From DATBQN01 sp963755825 (lineage in GTDB: Bacteria; Acidobacteriota; Thermoanaerobaculia; Multivoradales; UBA5704), in assembly GCA_963755825.1 (NCBI GenBank), contig CAVWLA010000003.1, positions 2,232,001-2,296,000 on the forward strand: a DNA stretch of 64,000 nt, read 5' to 3'. Within the stretch, counting starts at the first letter, position 1, and each line of letters opens with the position of its first letter. Below, in pieces: positions 8,704-18,512 of the stretch. The translations under genes were made by a program, and so were the position numbers. The notes under the pieces were generated by a model. That model ran no database searches. It saw only the letters and a program-made list of their open reading frames with translations, and was not told the origin of the DNA.

Positions 8704-9463
8704 AGCTCGACGTGCTCGCCATCGGCGCCCATCCCGACGACGTCGAGCTCGGCTGCGGCGGCACGCTCGCCCTCCTCGCCCGCGCCGGCCGGCGGGTCGG
8801 CCTCCTCCATCTCACACGCGGCGAGCGCGGCACGCGCGGCACCCCGGAGGAGCGCCTCGCCGAGGCGGAGCGCGCCGCCGAGGCGCTCGGCGCTTCCGAC
8901 CTCGCCTTCCTCGACTGCGGCGACGGCGGCCTGCGCGCCGGCGAGGCGGAGGAGGACGCGCTGATCGAGGTCCTCCGCGCCTGGCAGCCCGACCTCATCC
9001 TCGGTCCGGCGCCGCACGACCGCCATCCCGACCACGCCCGCGCCCACGCTCTCGTCGCCGCGGCCTGCTTCTACTCCGGCCTCCGCGAGCGCGGCCAGCC
9101 GTCGGCGGACCGCCCGCCGCACCGGCCGGCGGCGGTCTTCTCGTTCATGCAGCACGACCCCTTCGAGCCGAGCTTCATCGTCGACGTGACGGCGACCTGG
9201 GAGATCAAGCGCCAGGCGCTCGCCGCCTACCGGAGCCAGCTTTATCAGCCGCATCAGCCGCATCAGCCGAATACCCCGCACGAGGCCGAGCGGGAGAGCG
9301 CCGAGCCGGTGACCAAGATCTCGACGCCGGAGTTCTCGCTCATGGTCGAGGGGCGCGCCCGGCACTTCGGCACACTCGTCGGCGGCACCTTCGGCGAGCC
9401 GTTCTGGAGCCGCCTGCCGCTCGCCGTCGCCGATCCGTTCTCCATCCTGCCGGGAGGGGTGCG

Positions 9464-9467
<4 letters not shown>
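8700..9467 (+). CDS. bshB1: bacillithiol biosynthesis deacetylase BshB1
   Basis: A 255-residue LmbE/PIG-L family zinc deacetylase that removes the acetyl group from GlcNAc-malate. The metal site is visible as AIGAHPDDVELGCGGTLA near the N-terminus and HDRHPDHARAHALV in the middle, with the TRGERGTRGTPEERL loop typical of BshB1. An insert with a PHQ triplet repeat (about residues 180-190) is unusual. The ATG overlaps the bshC stop by 4 bp, and its own stop overlaps bshA by 4 bp, so the three genes should be translated in a coupled way. Confidence 0.92.
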
Positions 9468-10582
<1,115 letters not shown>

Positions 10583-10624
10583 CGGCCCGCCGCCGGCCGG
10601 CGGACGGGCGCCGGCGCCTCCGCA

Positions 10625-11251
10625 GTGCGGCTCGAGATCGCGATGAAGGTCCCCGGCGCGCCGGCGGAGGGCGAGATCCGCGACAAGGGCTCCGTCTTTC
10701 GCGCCGTCCTCCAGCCGGTCCCCGAGGGCGGCGGCGAGCCCGCCGCTCTCGCCGCTCTGGCGCTCCTCGAGAAGCGCTTCGCCGATGCGACCCACGTCTG
10801 TTGGGCCTTCCGCGTCGGCGAGCCGGCGCGCGAGCGCGCCGCGGACGCCGGCGAGCCGCACGGCACGGCGGGAGCGCCGATGCTCCGCGTCCTGCGCGGC
10901 GCCGCGCTCTCCGACATCCTCGCCGCCGTCGCCCGCTGGTATGGCGGCGTCAACCTGGGGAAGGGCGGTCTCGCGCGCGCCTATGCCGGCGCCGTGCGCG
11001 CGGCGCTCGCCAGCCTCGACGTCGTCGAGCGCCTGCCAACGACCACCCTGGTCGTCGCGGTCCCCTACGAGCGGCTTGGCGCCGTGCAGCGCCTCGTGCA
11101 TCCGCCCGAGGTCGAGCTCGCCGGCGCCGAGTACGACGGCCGCCGAGCGCGGCTGTCGCTCAAGGTCCGCACGACGCGGCGCGCGGCGCTCGAGGAGGCG
11201 CTGGCGGAGATCGGGCTGCGCGGCGCGGAAGCCGCCGCGAGCGAGCCCTGA
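10625..11251 (+). CDS. YigZ/IMPACT family protein
   Basis: A 208-residue member of the UPF0029/IMPACT family. The N-terminal domain has the family pattern KGSVFRAVLQPV, ATHVCWAFRVG, AGEPHGTAGAPMLRVL and VARWYGGVNLGKGGLARAY. The second, smaller ferredoxin-like domain (about 135-200) is also present. Bacterial members (YigZ/YvyE) are poorly characterised; some act in translation-related or peptidase roles. The start is a GTG at 10625, 42 bp after bshA, so it may be read from the same transcript. Confidence 0.85.
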   Translation: MRLEIAMKVPGAPAEGEIRDKGSVFRAVLQPVPEGGGEPAALAALALLEKRFADATHVCWAFRVGEPARERAADAGEPHGTAGAPMLRVLRGAALSDILAAVARWYGGVNLGKGGLARAYAGAVRAALASLDVVERLPTTTLVVAVPYERLGAVQRLVHPPEVELAGAEYDGRRARLSLKVRTTRRAALEEALAEIGLRGAEAAASEP

Positions 11252-11408
11252 GAGGCGCCTGCCGCCATCGTGTTCGCGCCGTTGTTGCGCCGGCGTTCTC
11301 GCCGCGCGTTCCTTGTGCGGGGGCGCCGGGCTTGTGTAGACTGCCGCGGCAAGGCTCAGGCCTTTCCAGACTCGCCACCGATTCGCACGCCGAAAGGAGA
11401 AGTCTGCG

Positions 11409-11804
11409 ATGAGTGAACCCCTTCAGCCGACCCCGCCGCCGCCGCCGACCTACACGCCGCCGCCACCGCCGTCGGGAGGCACCGTGAGCCCGAACCGCAA
11501 CATCATGCTGGTGCTCTCCTACCTCGGCCTCCTGGCGCTCATTCCGCTGTTGGTCGAGAAGGACGATCGCGAGGTGCAGTGGCACGCCAAGAACGGTCTC
11601 GTGCTGACCGTCGCCTGGTTCGCCCTCTGGTTCGTCATCCACCTCGCCGGATCGATCATCCACTTCCTGGCGTGCGCCGGGTGCCTCGCGGGCTCGGTCC
11701 TCGGCATCCTCTACCTGGTCATCATCATCCTCTGCATCGTCAAGGCGCTGAACGGCGAGCGCTTCATCATCCCCGTCCTCAGCCAGTTCGTGGACCGCTT
11801 CTAG
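11409..11804 (+). CDS. DUF4870/Tic20-like small membrane protein
   Basis: A 131-residue protein with a Pro-rich N-terminus (about 1-25) followed by three hydrophobic helices. The pattern NIMLVLSYLGLLALIPLLVE, then VQWHAKNGLVLTVAWFALWF and a third helix ending in KALNGERFIIPVLS, is that of DUF4870 proteins. Function is not known. AAAGGAGAAG lies 8-10 nt upstream of the ATG. A TAGACT -10-like hexamer at 11336-11341 would give a leader of about 60 nt. Confidence 0.75.
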   Translation: MSEPLQPTPPPPPTYTPPPPPSGGTVSPNRNIMLVLSYLGLLALIPLLVEKDDREVQWHAKNGLVLTVAWFALWFVIHLAGSIIHFLACAGCLAGSVLGILYLVIIILCIVKALNGERFIIPVLSQFVDRF

Positions 11805-11829
11805 AGCCGCGTCGCGAAGCGCCGGGCGG

Positions 11830-12183
11830 GTGAGCACACCCGCCCGGCCGATCGCCGCTCCGGAGCTCGGCATGACGCTCTCCGAGCCGACACCCACCCC
11901 AGCGAAACCGAGCTCGGAGGCGATCACCGCCCTCGTCGTCTCGATCGTCGGTTTCGCCACCTGCTGCGGCTTCGTCCTCTCGCCGATCGCCTGGTACCTC
12001 GCCACGCGCGAGCTGCGCGAGATCGCCCGCGGCCGCTCGCCGGCAGCCGGCGAGACGATCGCCAAGGTCGCCCAGGTTCTCGGGCTCGTCGGCATGCTCC
12101 TCTTCTGCGCCGGGCTCCTCTGGATGTTCGCCATGGGCGGCATGGTGATGCTCAGCGCGTGGATCGACCAGTTGACGCACTGA
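11830..12183 (+). CDS. DUF4190-like membrane protein
   Basis: A 117-residue protein with a Pro/Thr-rich N-terminus and two membrane helices (ITALVVSIVGFATCCGFVLS and VLGLVGMLLFCAGLLWMFAM) separated by a loop with TRELREIARGRSPAAGETIA. The arrangement (helix, short loop with a Gly-rich turn, ARGR.PA.GE..AK....LG) is that of DUF4190 proteins, whose function is unknown. The start is a GTG at 11830, 25 bp after the preceding gene. Confidence 0.65.
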   Translation: MSTPARPIAAPELGMTLSEPTPTPAKPSSEAITALVVSIVGFATCCGFVLSPIAWYLATRELREIARGRSPAAGETIAKVAQVLGLVGMLLFCAGLLWMFAMGGMVMLSAWIDQLTH

Positions 12184-12581
12184 GCTTCCGCGGCGTGCGC
12201 GCTCGCCGCCTCGCCTGGTGGACGGCGATCGGCGCCGCCGGTGTTTTTGCCTTCGCCGTGCTGAGGTTCGGCGCGCCGCCATCGGGCCCCCCTCTCTGCC
12301 TCTTCCGCCGCCTCTCCGGTCTCCCCTGCCCGGGCTGCGGCATGACCCGCGCCCTCGCTCATCTCGCCAAGGGCGAGTGGCGGGCGGCGCTCGTCCTCCA
12401 TCCGCTGGCGCCGCTGGTCGCCGCCGAGCTGGCGGTCGGCTGGGCGGCCGCCGGGATCGCCCTGCTGCAGCCGGCGGTCTGGCGGCTGCGGGCCTGGATC
12501 TCCCCCCTCCTCGCCGCCGATGCCGCGCTCTTCGTGGCCCTCTGGGCGGGCCGCCTGGCGAGCGGCACCTGGCCTCGCTGA
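12159..12581 (+). CDS. DUF2752 membrane protein
   Basis: A protein of up to 140 residues with the DUF2752 signature CLFRRLSGLPCPGCGMTRAL (CPGCGxTR) after a first membrane helix, and two further helices. The function of the family is unknown; the Cys pair may bind metal. The GTG at 12159 overlaps the previous gene by 25 bp; a GTG at 12195, just after that gene's stop, is an equally good start. Neither has a ribosome binding site. Confidence 0.75.
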   Translation: MDRPVDALSFRGVRARRLAWWTAIGAAGVFAFAVLRFGAPPSGPPLCLFRRLSGLPCPGCGMTRALAHLAKGEWRAALVLHPLAPLVAAELAVGWAAAGIALLQPAVWRLRAWISPLLAADAALFVALWAGRLASGTWPR

Positions 12582-12592
12582 GGCGCTTCCGT

Positions 12593-12598
12593 TACGCT
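12593..12598 (+). promoter_or_regulatory. -10 element of yidD (TACGCT)
   Basis: TACGCT ends 7 nt before the yidD ATG and no ribosome binding site is present, so a leaderless transcript is likely. The hexamer itself is a weak match. Confidence 0.3.
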
Positions 12599-12605
12599 GC
12601 GCCGC

Positions 12606-12995
12606 ATGTCGGCACCAGAGGAGATCGAGACGGTGGACGGGCGCTCGGCGGCGCGGCCCCTTGCCGCCCAGGCCGAGCGGCCGGCCGGCTGGCGTCGAGG
12701 CCGGAACATCGCCGTCGTCGTCGCTCTCGCCGTCCTCCTCGGCGCCGACCTCGCGCAGCCTCCCGATCACCAGGTGAGCGCGCGCGCCATCCTCGCCGCG
12801 ATCCACCTGTACCAGGCGACCCTCTCGCCGCGCATGCCGTTGCTCGGCGTGCAATGCCGCTTTACCCCCACCTGCAGCCACTACGCGGAGGGGGCGATCC
12901 GCAAGTACGGGGCCGCCGTCGGCACCGCCCGCGCCGTCGCCCGCATCGCCCGCTGCGGGCCCTGGACACCGCTCGGCACCTACGATCCACCGTAG
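12606..12995 (+). CDS. yidD: membrane protein insertion efficiency factor YidD
   Basis: The 129-residue protein contains the YidD core: ALAAIHLYQATLSP-like helix (residues about 62-80), then CRFTPTCSHYAEGAIRKYG with the two conserved Cys residues, and ARIARCGPW near the end. YidD helps the YidC insertase put proteins into the inner membrane. Typical YidD is 70-90 residues. This one has an extra N-terminal stretch of about 50 residues with one hydrophobic helix. It is not next to rpmH/rnpA/yidC as in many genomes. Confidence 0.88.
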   Translation: MSAPEEIETVDGRSAARPLAAQAERPAGWRRGRNIAVVVALAVLLGADLAQPPDHQVSARAILAAIHLYQATLSPRMPLLGVQCRFTPTCSHYAEGAIRKYGAAVGTARAVARIARCGPWTPLGTYDPP

Positions 12996-13096
12996 CGATC
13001 CGCTGCGGCCTGGAATCTCGAGGCCGCCCGAGATCGTTCAAAAGACTGGGGCCTGGCGCCGCGGCAAGGGAGGCCGGACCCTGGCGAGGAGGCCGG

Positions 13097-13669
13097 TTGG
13101 ACAGCAGCGAAGGATTCGACTACCAGGAGATCGTCCGCGCGGCTCTCCGCGACGCGGTGCGCCGGGTGCTCGCCGAGGTCGCCGAGCGCGGGCTGCCTGG
13201 CGAGCACTTCTTTTACATCGGCTTCCGCACCGACGCCCCGGGCGTCGAGATCCCGCGCGGCCTGCGTGAGAAGTACCGCGAGAAGATGACGGTCATTCTG
13301 CAGAACCAATACTGGGGGCTCGAGGTCGGCGCCGAGTCCTTCTCGGTCTCCCTCGCCTTCAACGGCGCCCGCCAGCGGTTGACCATCCCCTTCGCCGCGC
13401 TCACCGAGTTCGTCGACCCCTCGGCGGAGTTCGGCCTGCGCTTCGACGGCGAGACGGAGACGGAAGAGCCCGCGGCCGGAGGCGGCGCCAAGGCCGCCCG
13501 CCGACCCTCCGGCCAGACCTCGGGCCGGTCCTCCGGTCAACCATCTGAGAAGCACGCGGCGCGCGGCGCGTCATCCGGCGATTCGACGAAGGAGACGCCC
13601 GACGTCTCACCGCCGGCGACGGAGAAGGGGGGAGAGGTCGTCCCCTTCGATCCCTCCCGCCGCCGCTGA
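13097..13669 (+). CDS. sspB: SspB-like ClpXP adaptor
   Basis: A 190-residue protein like alphaproteobacterial SspB, which brings ssrA-tagged proteins to ClpXP. The core (about 6-115) has FDYQEIVRAALRDAVRRVL, GLPGEHFFYIGFRTDAPGV, MTVILQNQYWGLEV and LTIPFAALTEFVDPSAEFGL, all standard for this family. A long disordered tail ends in GEVVPFDPSRRR; SspB tails carry the ClpX-binding segment. No ATG or GTG lies near the start of the core. A TTG at 13097 follows AGGAGG (13087-13092) by 4 nt and is taken as the start. The tmRNA gene that makes its ligand is in the same window. Confidence 0.88.
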   Translation: MDSSEGFDYQEIVRAALRDAVRRVLAEVAERGLPGEHFFYIGFRTDAPGVEIPRGLREKYREKMTVILQNQYWGLEVGAESFSVSLAFNGARQRLTIPFAALTEFVDPSAEFGLRFDGETETEEPAAGGGAKAARRPSGQTSGRSSGQPSEKHAARGASSGDSTKETPDVSPPATEKGGEVVPFDPSRRR

Positions 13670-13701
13670 GAGCATTCTTTCCGCATCCGAAGGAGATCGC
13701 C

Positions 13702-14784
13702 ATGAGCCTCCCTGTCGCTCGCCTCTGTCCCTTCCGCGCGGCGACCCTTGCGCTCGCCGGCGTCCTCGCCCTCGCCGCGGCCGGTTGTCAGCGCGAAGAG
13801 CAGGTGGCCGAGCGGCCGAGCCCGCCCGCCGCCCAGCCGACCGAGACCGCCCAGACAGCGCCGCCGGCCACCGCTCCGTCTGCCGTTCCGTCCGCCGCGC
13901 CGACTGTCCCCTCCGCCCAGCTTCCGCCGCCACCGGCCGTCGAGCCCGACCGCCGCGCCGCCGAGCTCGGCCAGAACCCGCAGACGGTGACCCTGCCGCC
14001 CGAGCCGCCTCCGTTCCCTCCGGCGCCGCGGAGCGAGAGCCTGGCGGCGCGCGAGAAGCGCCTCGCCGCCCGCCAGGCGGAGCTCGATCGCCGCGAGCAG
14101 CGCCTGCGCCAGCGCGAGCAGGAGGCGAGCCCGGCCGCGGCCGCTCCGGAGCCCGCGCCCGAGCCGTCGCCCGCCGCGCCGGAAGCGCCAGCCGAGGCGC
14201 CGCAGCCGGCGCCGGCGCCGCTCCCCAGGCCGCGCGTCAACGTGCCGGCCGGCACCGGCATCGACGTCGAGCTGTCGACGGCGCTCTCCTCGGCGACGAG
14301 CAAGGTGGGCGACCTCTTCCGCTGCCGCGTCGTCAGAGACATCGCGGGCGAGGACGGCGCCATCGCCATCCCCGCCGGCTCCGAGATCGCCGGCGAGGTG
14401 ACCCAGGCGGTGGCGACGAAGACGATCGGCGGCCAGGCCTCTCTCGGCCTCCGCTTCACCGACCTCGTCCTCCCCTCCGGGGAGACGGTGCCCATCCAGG
14501 CGTCGCTGGTGCGCGAGGGCCGCAACGAGTCGAAGCGCGCCGCGGCGACGATCGGCGGCTCAGCCGCCGGCGGCGCCATCCTCGGCAACATCCTCAGCCG
14601 CGGCAGCCGAGGGCAGGGCTCGATCCTCGGCGCCCTCATCGGCGCCGCCGCCGGCGCGGCGATCGCGGCGCACAACCACGGTCAGGAGATCGAGGTCCCG
14701 CAGGGGACCGTCCTCGGCCTGCAGCTCGACGAGGCGGTGCGGGTGCACAGCCAGGCGCCGACGGCGCCTCCGCCGCAGCCCTAG
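13702..14784 (+). CDS. lipoprotein with coiled coil and glycine-zipper domain
   Basis: A 360-residue exported protein. The signal peptide ends in a lipobox (LAAAGC, Cys at about 29). A long Pro/Ala-rich linker follows, then a short charged coiled coil (about 110-150, EKRLAARQAELDRREQRLRQ), another Pro-rich stretch and a C-terminal domain (about 180-350). That domain contains VPAGTGIDVELSTALSSATS, a beta-rich segment and a glycine-zipper-like stretch GGSAAGGAILGNILSRGSRG. The C-terminal domain resembles that of TrbI/VirB10-like proteins. Function is not known. It is preceded by AAGGAG at a proper distance. Confidence 0.65.
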   Translation: MSLPVARLCPFRAATLALAGVLALAAAGCQREEQVAERPSPPAAQPTETAQTAPPATAPSAVPSAAPTVPSAQLPPPPAVEPDRRAAELGQNPQTVTLPPEPPPFPPAPRSESLAAREKRLAARQAELDRREQRLRQREQEASPAAAAPEPAPEPSPAAPEAPAEAPQPAPAPLPRPRVNVPAGTGIDVELSTALSSATSKVGDLFRCRVVRDIAGEDGAIAIPAGSEIAGEVTQAVATKTIGGQASLGLRFTDLVLPSGETVPIQASLVREGRNESKRAAATIGGSAAGGAILGNILSRGSRGQGSILGALIGAAAGAAIAAHNHGQEIEVPQGTVLGLQLDEAVRVHSQAPTAPPPQP

Positions 14785-14795
14785 GGGCTCGGCTT

Positions 14796-16016
14796 TCAGC
14801 CGCGCGACGCGGCGGCCATCGCCGGTCGATCGGCGCTCGCGCCGCCGGCCTGGGCGGTGCCGGCGCCGCGATCCATGCGCTCGGCGAGCACCTCGACGCC
14901 GCGGGCGACGATCTCGGGCGAGGTCGCCGTGTAGCAGAGCCGGACGTGAGTCGGGTAGGGGCCGAAGCTGGGGCCGGGAGCGAGGAGGAGGCCGCGGTCG
15001 GCGCAGTCCTCGAGGAAGCCCAGCAGGCCGCGCTCGTCGAGCCACGGCGCGACGTCGATGAAGAGGAACATGCTCGACTCGGGCGGCGCGACGCCGAGGC
15101 GCTCCGCGGTGCGATCGCCGGTCGCCTTGTAGCTCTCGCGCGCGGCGGCGACCCAGGCGTCGCCGGCGGCGCCGAGCACCCGGCGGGCGGCGAGCTGGGC
15201 GCCGTTCGGGGCGCTGTAGAAGTTGTTGACGCTGATCTTCTTCAGCTGCGGCATGATCGACGCGGGTCCGATCACGTAGCCGCAGCGGTTTCCCGCCATC
15301 CCGTACGCCTTCGAGAACGACTGGGCGACGAAGGTGCGCTCCGGCAGGAGCTGCAGGCCGTAAGCGTGCTCGCCGCGGAAGACGTAGGTGTCGTAGACCT
15401 CGTCGCTGATCACCCACAGGCCATGGGCGGCGGCCCACTCGACGAGCGCCTCGACCCAGGCGCGCGGCATCACCCGTCCGCTCGGATTGTTGGGCGTGTT
15501 GATGTAGAGGGCGGCCGTGCGCGGCGAGAGGTGCGCCGCCACCGCCTCGACGGCGCTCTCCGCCGAGTCGACGGTGCCGAAGAAGGGGACGTCGACCGGG
15601 GTGCCGTGGAAGATGCGCACGGTGCCGGCGAAGAGCGGCCAGTAGGGGGCGAGGAGGAGCACCTCGTCGCCCGGTTGGACGATGGCGCCGACCACCGCGG
15701 AGAGCGCGCCGGTCGCGCCGGCACCGACCAGCAGGTTCTCGGGTCCGATCGCGACGCCGGTCTTGCTGCGCTCTCGCTCGACGATCGCCTCGAGCAGGGA
15801 GGGGAGCCCCTGCGCCGCCGGGTAGCGGTACATGCCCGGGTTCTCGGCCAGCCGCAGATCCTCCAGGCGGCAGCCGGGGGCCGGATCGAGCCAGGTGTCC
15901 CCGAGGTGCAGGGGATAGATCTCGCCACGATAGGTCGCCAGCCGGCCGGCGAAGCTCGAGTAGACGTCGCCCGGCATGGCGGCGACGGACGGGGTGACGC
16001 TGGGATGTCGAGGCAT
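14796..16016 (-). CDS. class I/II PLP aminotransferase
   Basis: A 406-residue fold-type I aminotransferase. It shows MYRYPAAQGLPSLLEAIVER, the cofactor motifs GAGATGALSAVVGAI and INTPNNPSGRVMPR (Asn of the PNNP loop), VISDEVYDTYVF (Asp binding the pyridine N), and the PLP lysine in SQSFSKAYGMAGNRCGY. The arginine of LCYTATSPEIV-type ending is less clear. The substrate cannot be assigned from sequence; the closest general type is aspartate/aromatic aminotransferase. The ATG at 16014-16016 gives a normal length. A frame extension upstream to 16196 lacks family features. It diverges from the diguanylate cyclase gene. Confidence 0.85.
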   Translation of the reverse strand: MPRHPSVTPSVAAMPGDVYSSFAGRLATYRGEIYPLHLGDTWLDPAPGCRLEDLRLAENPGMYRYPAAQGLPSLLEAIVERERSKTGVAIGPENLLVGAGATGALSAVVGAIVQPGDEVLLLAPYWPLFAGTVRIFHGTPVDVPFFGTVDSAESAVEAVAAHLSPRTAALYINTPNNPSGRVMPRAWVEALVEWAAAHGLWVISDEVYDTYVFRGEHAYGLQLLPERTFVAQSFSKAYGMAGNRCGYVIGPASIMPQLKKISVNNFYSAPNGAQLAARRVLGAAGDAWVAAARESYKATGDRTAERLGVAPPESSMFLFIDVAPWLDERGLLGFLEDCADRGLLLAPGPSFGPYPTHVRLCYTATSPEIVARGVEVLAERMDRGAGTAQAGGASADRPAMAAASRG

Positions 16017-16194
16017 AGTCGCTCTTTCGCAGAATCTGGAGATGACTTCGGAGAACCCTCGGGCGTCGAGCGATCCGCCGTGGTGTCTCTTTCCATGGTG
16101 TCTGGATCCCGGGTTGCCGTGACATCGCCGCGCCGCCTGCGCCGGCGCCCGCTGGCGGTGATAACCCGCGGGATCTCTGCTGCCGCTACCTGAC

Positions 16195-18510
16195 ATGGTT
16201 TGCGGTAAAATACCGTTTCAAATTACCCATAGAGATCAATTGTCAACTCCACGGTCGGTGTTCCTCGCGCTGTCCGCTGTTCTCGTCCTCGGTGTCGGGG
16301 GCCTCGTCGCGATCAAGGCTCGATCGTCGATCGAGAGCTCCGGGCGCCGGCTGGGCTTCGCTCCCGGCGAGGGCAGGGAGGCGGTGCTCGTGGCGTCGAT
16401 CGACCCCGATCTGCCGGCCTATCGAGGGGGCGCGCGCAAGGGCGATCAGATCGTGATGGTCGGTGGCCTCCGCACGGTGACGCTCGACGATTACGAGCGC
16501 GCCGCGGCGCGCTTCGAGGCGGGCCGCACGGTCGTCTTCCGCGTCCGGCGGGGGAGCCGAATCCTCGATCTCCATCTGTCGCCGGGGATCTCGCCGAGCT
16601 GGTTCACGCTCGGCATCGAAGCGCTCACCATCCTCGCCTTTCTCGCCCTCGCGCTCCTCGCCCTCAACCGCCGCGCCGCCGACCTCCAAGGCCACCTGTT
16701 CCTGCTCTTCACCCTCGCCGTCACCTGGGAGCTGGCGCTGCCGACGGACGCCATCGGCTCGCCGATGCTCGTCCCCGTGGCGCTGTCGGCGTTCTATCTG
16801 CTGACCGGCCTGCAGATCGGCCTCGAGCTGCATCTCGCTTCGCTCATCCCGCAGCGGCACCCGTGGGTGAGCCGCCGCCCGTGGCTCATCCCCTTGTACT
16901 ACGTGATGGGGCTCGGCGTGGGGCTGGCGAGCTGCGTCACCTACGTCGCCGAGGAGGTTCTCGGCTGGCGCCTGCTGCCGTGGAGCGCCAGCGCCGTCGA
17001 CACTCTCCTGCTGCGCATCGCGATCCCGATCTGGGCGCTCGCCGTCGTCGTCCTCCTCGGCTACCAGGCGCTCCGCTTCCCGTCGCCGCGCGGCCGCCAT
17101 CAGGCCGGCCTGGTGCTCGCCGGCGTCCTCCCCTGGTGCACCTTCGTCGTCGTCTCGTCCTCTCTCGGCCTGCTCGACCGGCCGCTGCCGTTCTGGTTCT
17201 CGGCGCTCGAGCCGCTCGCCCTCCTCTGCTATCCGATCGCCTTCTTCGCCGCGATCTACCGCTTCCACCTCTTCGACATCGAGCTGGTGGTGCGCCGCAG
17301 CCTCATCTACACGACCCTGACCGGCATCCTCTTCCTCGTCTTCTACGCCGCGCTCGGCGCCGGCGGCGTCCTGGCGACGCGGATCTTCGGCGGCAACGCC
17401 TCGGTCTGGGCGGTCTCGGCGGCGACCCTCGTCCTCGGCCTGCTCTTCGCGCCGCTGCGCCGCCTCCTCCAGGCGAGCATCGGCCGGCGGTTCTTCCCCG
17501 AGCGCTATGCGCTGCGCCAGCAGCTCATCGCCCTCGCCGGCGAGCTGCCGGCGCAGGGCAAGCTGCCGCTGATGGGCGAGCACCTGGTGGCGCGGCTCTG
17601 CGAGATCTTCGCCGCCCGCTCGGCGACCCTCCTCATCGCCGACTCGGCCGCGAGCTTCCTCTCCGGGCTCGCCTCGACGCTGCCCGAGAGCCTCGGGCGG
17701 CTCGACCAGCCCCCTTTCCTGACCCTCGAGGACCCCGGCGTCGAGCTGCTGCGGCGTGCCGGCCGGCCGCTCCCCGCCGAGCAGGTGGCGGCGCGGAGCC
17801 CGGCGCTCGGGCGCCGGCTGGCGCCGCTCGAGACGGCGCTCGCCGTGCCGCTCCTCTCCCACAACCTGTTGGTCGGCGTCCTCCTCGTCGGCCGCAAGGA
17901 GGGCGGGCGCGCCTATCCGGCCGAGGAGATCGATCTCCTCGAGCTGTTGGCGCGCCATGTGGCGACGGTGTTCGAGAACGTGCGGCTCTTCGAGTCGGCG
18001 ACCTACGAGAGCCTGACCGGCCTGCTCCGCCGCGAGACCATCCTCGAGCAGCTCGGCCGCGAGCTCGAGCGGGTGCGCCGCTACCGCCGGCCGCTCGCCG
18101 TCGCCATGGCGGACCTCGACCACTTCAAGGAGATCAACGACCGCTACGGCCACCTGGCGGGCGACGCGCTCTTGAAGCGCATCTCGCAGGTGGCGATGGC
18201 CGGCCTGCGCAGCACCGACCTGATGGGGCGTTATGGCGGCGAGGAGTTCCTCCTCGTCCTCCCCGAGACCGACCTCGAGGGGGCCAGCGAGGTGGCCGAG
18301 AAGATCCGCGCCCTGGTGCAGAAGACGACGATCGAGATGGAGGACGGCACCCTCGCCCGGGTGACCATCTCGATCGGTCTCGCCTCGCTCGCCGAGGTGC
18401 CGCCGAGGGAAGGGCGGATCACCCCGCGCGACCTCATCGCCGCCGCCGACCGCTCGCTCTACGAGGCGAAGCACGGCGGCCGCAACCGGGTCTTTCCGCT
18501 GGTCGCCTGA
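16195..18510 (+). CDS. PDZ - membrane - GAF - GGDEF diguanylate cyclase
   Basis: A sensor of up to 771 residues that should make cyclic di-GMP. Order: a membrane anchor (about 22-41), a PDZ-like domain (about 50-135, with YRGGARKGDQIVMVGGLRTV), about eight membrane helices (about 140-430), a GAF-like domain (about 450-600) and a GGDEF domain (about 605-771). The catalytic loop is GGEEF (681-685), and the inhibitory I-site RSTD lies exactly five residues before it, so product inhibition is expected. The ATG at 16195 lies inside an AT-rich, promoter-like stretch; a TTG at 16240 or GTG at 16258 may be the real start. A small palindrome CGGTAAAATACCG is at 16204-16216. Confidence 0.88.
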   Translation: MVCGKIPFQITHRDQLSTPRSVFLALSAVLVLGVGGLVAIKARSSIESSGRRLGFAPGEGREAVLVASIDPDLPAYRGGARKGDQIVMVGGLRTVTLDDYERAAARFEAGRTVVFRVRRGSRILDLHLSPGISPSWFTLGIEALTILAFLALALLALNRRAADLQGHLFLLFTLAVTWELALPTDAIGSPMLVPVALSAFYLLTGLQIGLELHLASLIPQRHPWVSRRPWLIPLYYVMGLGVGLASCVTYVAEEVLGWRLLPWSASAVDTLLLRIAIPIWALAVVVLLGYQALRFPSPRGRHQAGLVLAGVLPWCTFVVVSSSLGLLDRPLPFWFSALEPLALLCYPIAFFAAIYRFHLFDIELVVRRSLIYTTLTGILFLVFYAALGAGGVLATRIFGGNASVWAVSAATLVLGLLFAPLRRLLQASIGRRFFPERYALRQQLIALAGELPAQGKLPLMGEHLVARLCEIFAARSATLLIADSAASFLSGLASTLPESLGRLDQPPFLTLEDPGVELLRRAGRPLPAEQVAARSPALGRRLAPLETALAVPLLSHNLLVGVLLVGRKEGGRAYPAEEIDLLELLARHVATVFENVRLFESATYESLTGLLRRETILEQLGRELERVRRYRRPLAVAMADLDHFKEINDRYGHLAGDALLKRISQVAMAGLRSTDLMGRYGGEEFLLVLPETDLEGASEVAEKIRALVQKTTIEMEDGTLARVTISIGLASLAEVPPREGRITPRDLIAAADRSLYEAKHGGRNRVFPLVA

Positions 18511-18512
18511 GG

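Noticed and set aside
13702..14784. Conjugation protein (TrbI/VirB10).
   Set aside because: Only the C-terminal part is vaguely similar. There is a lipobox and no other conjugation gene.
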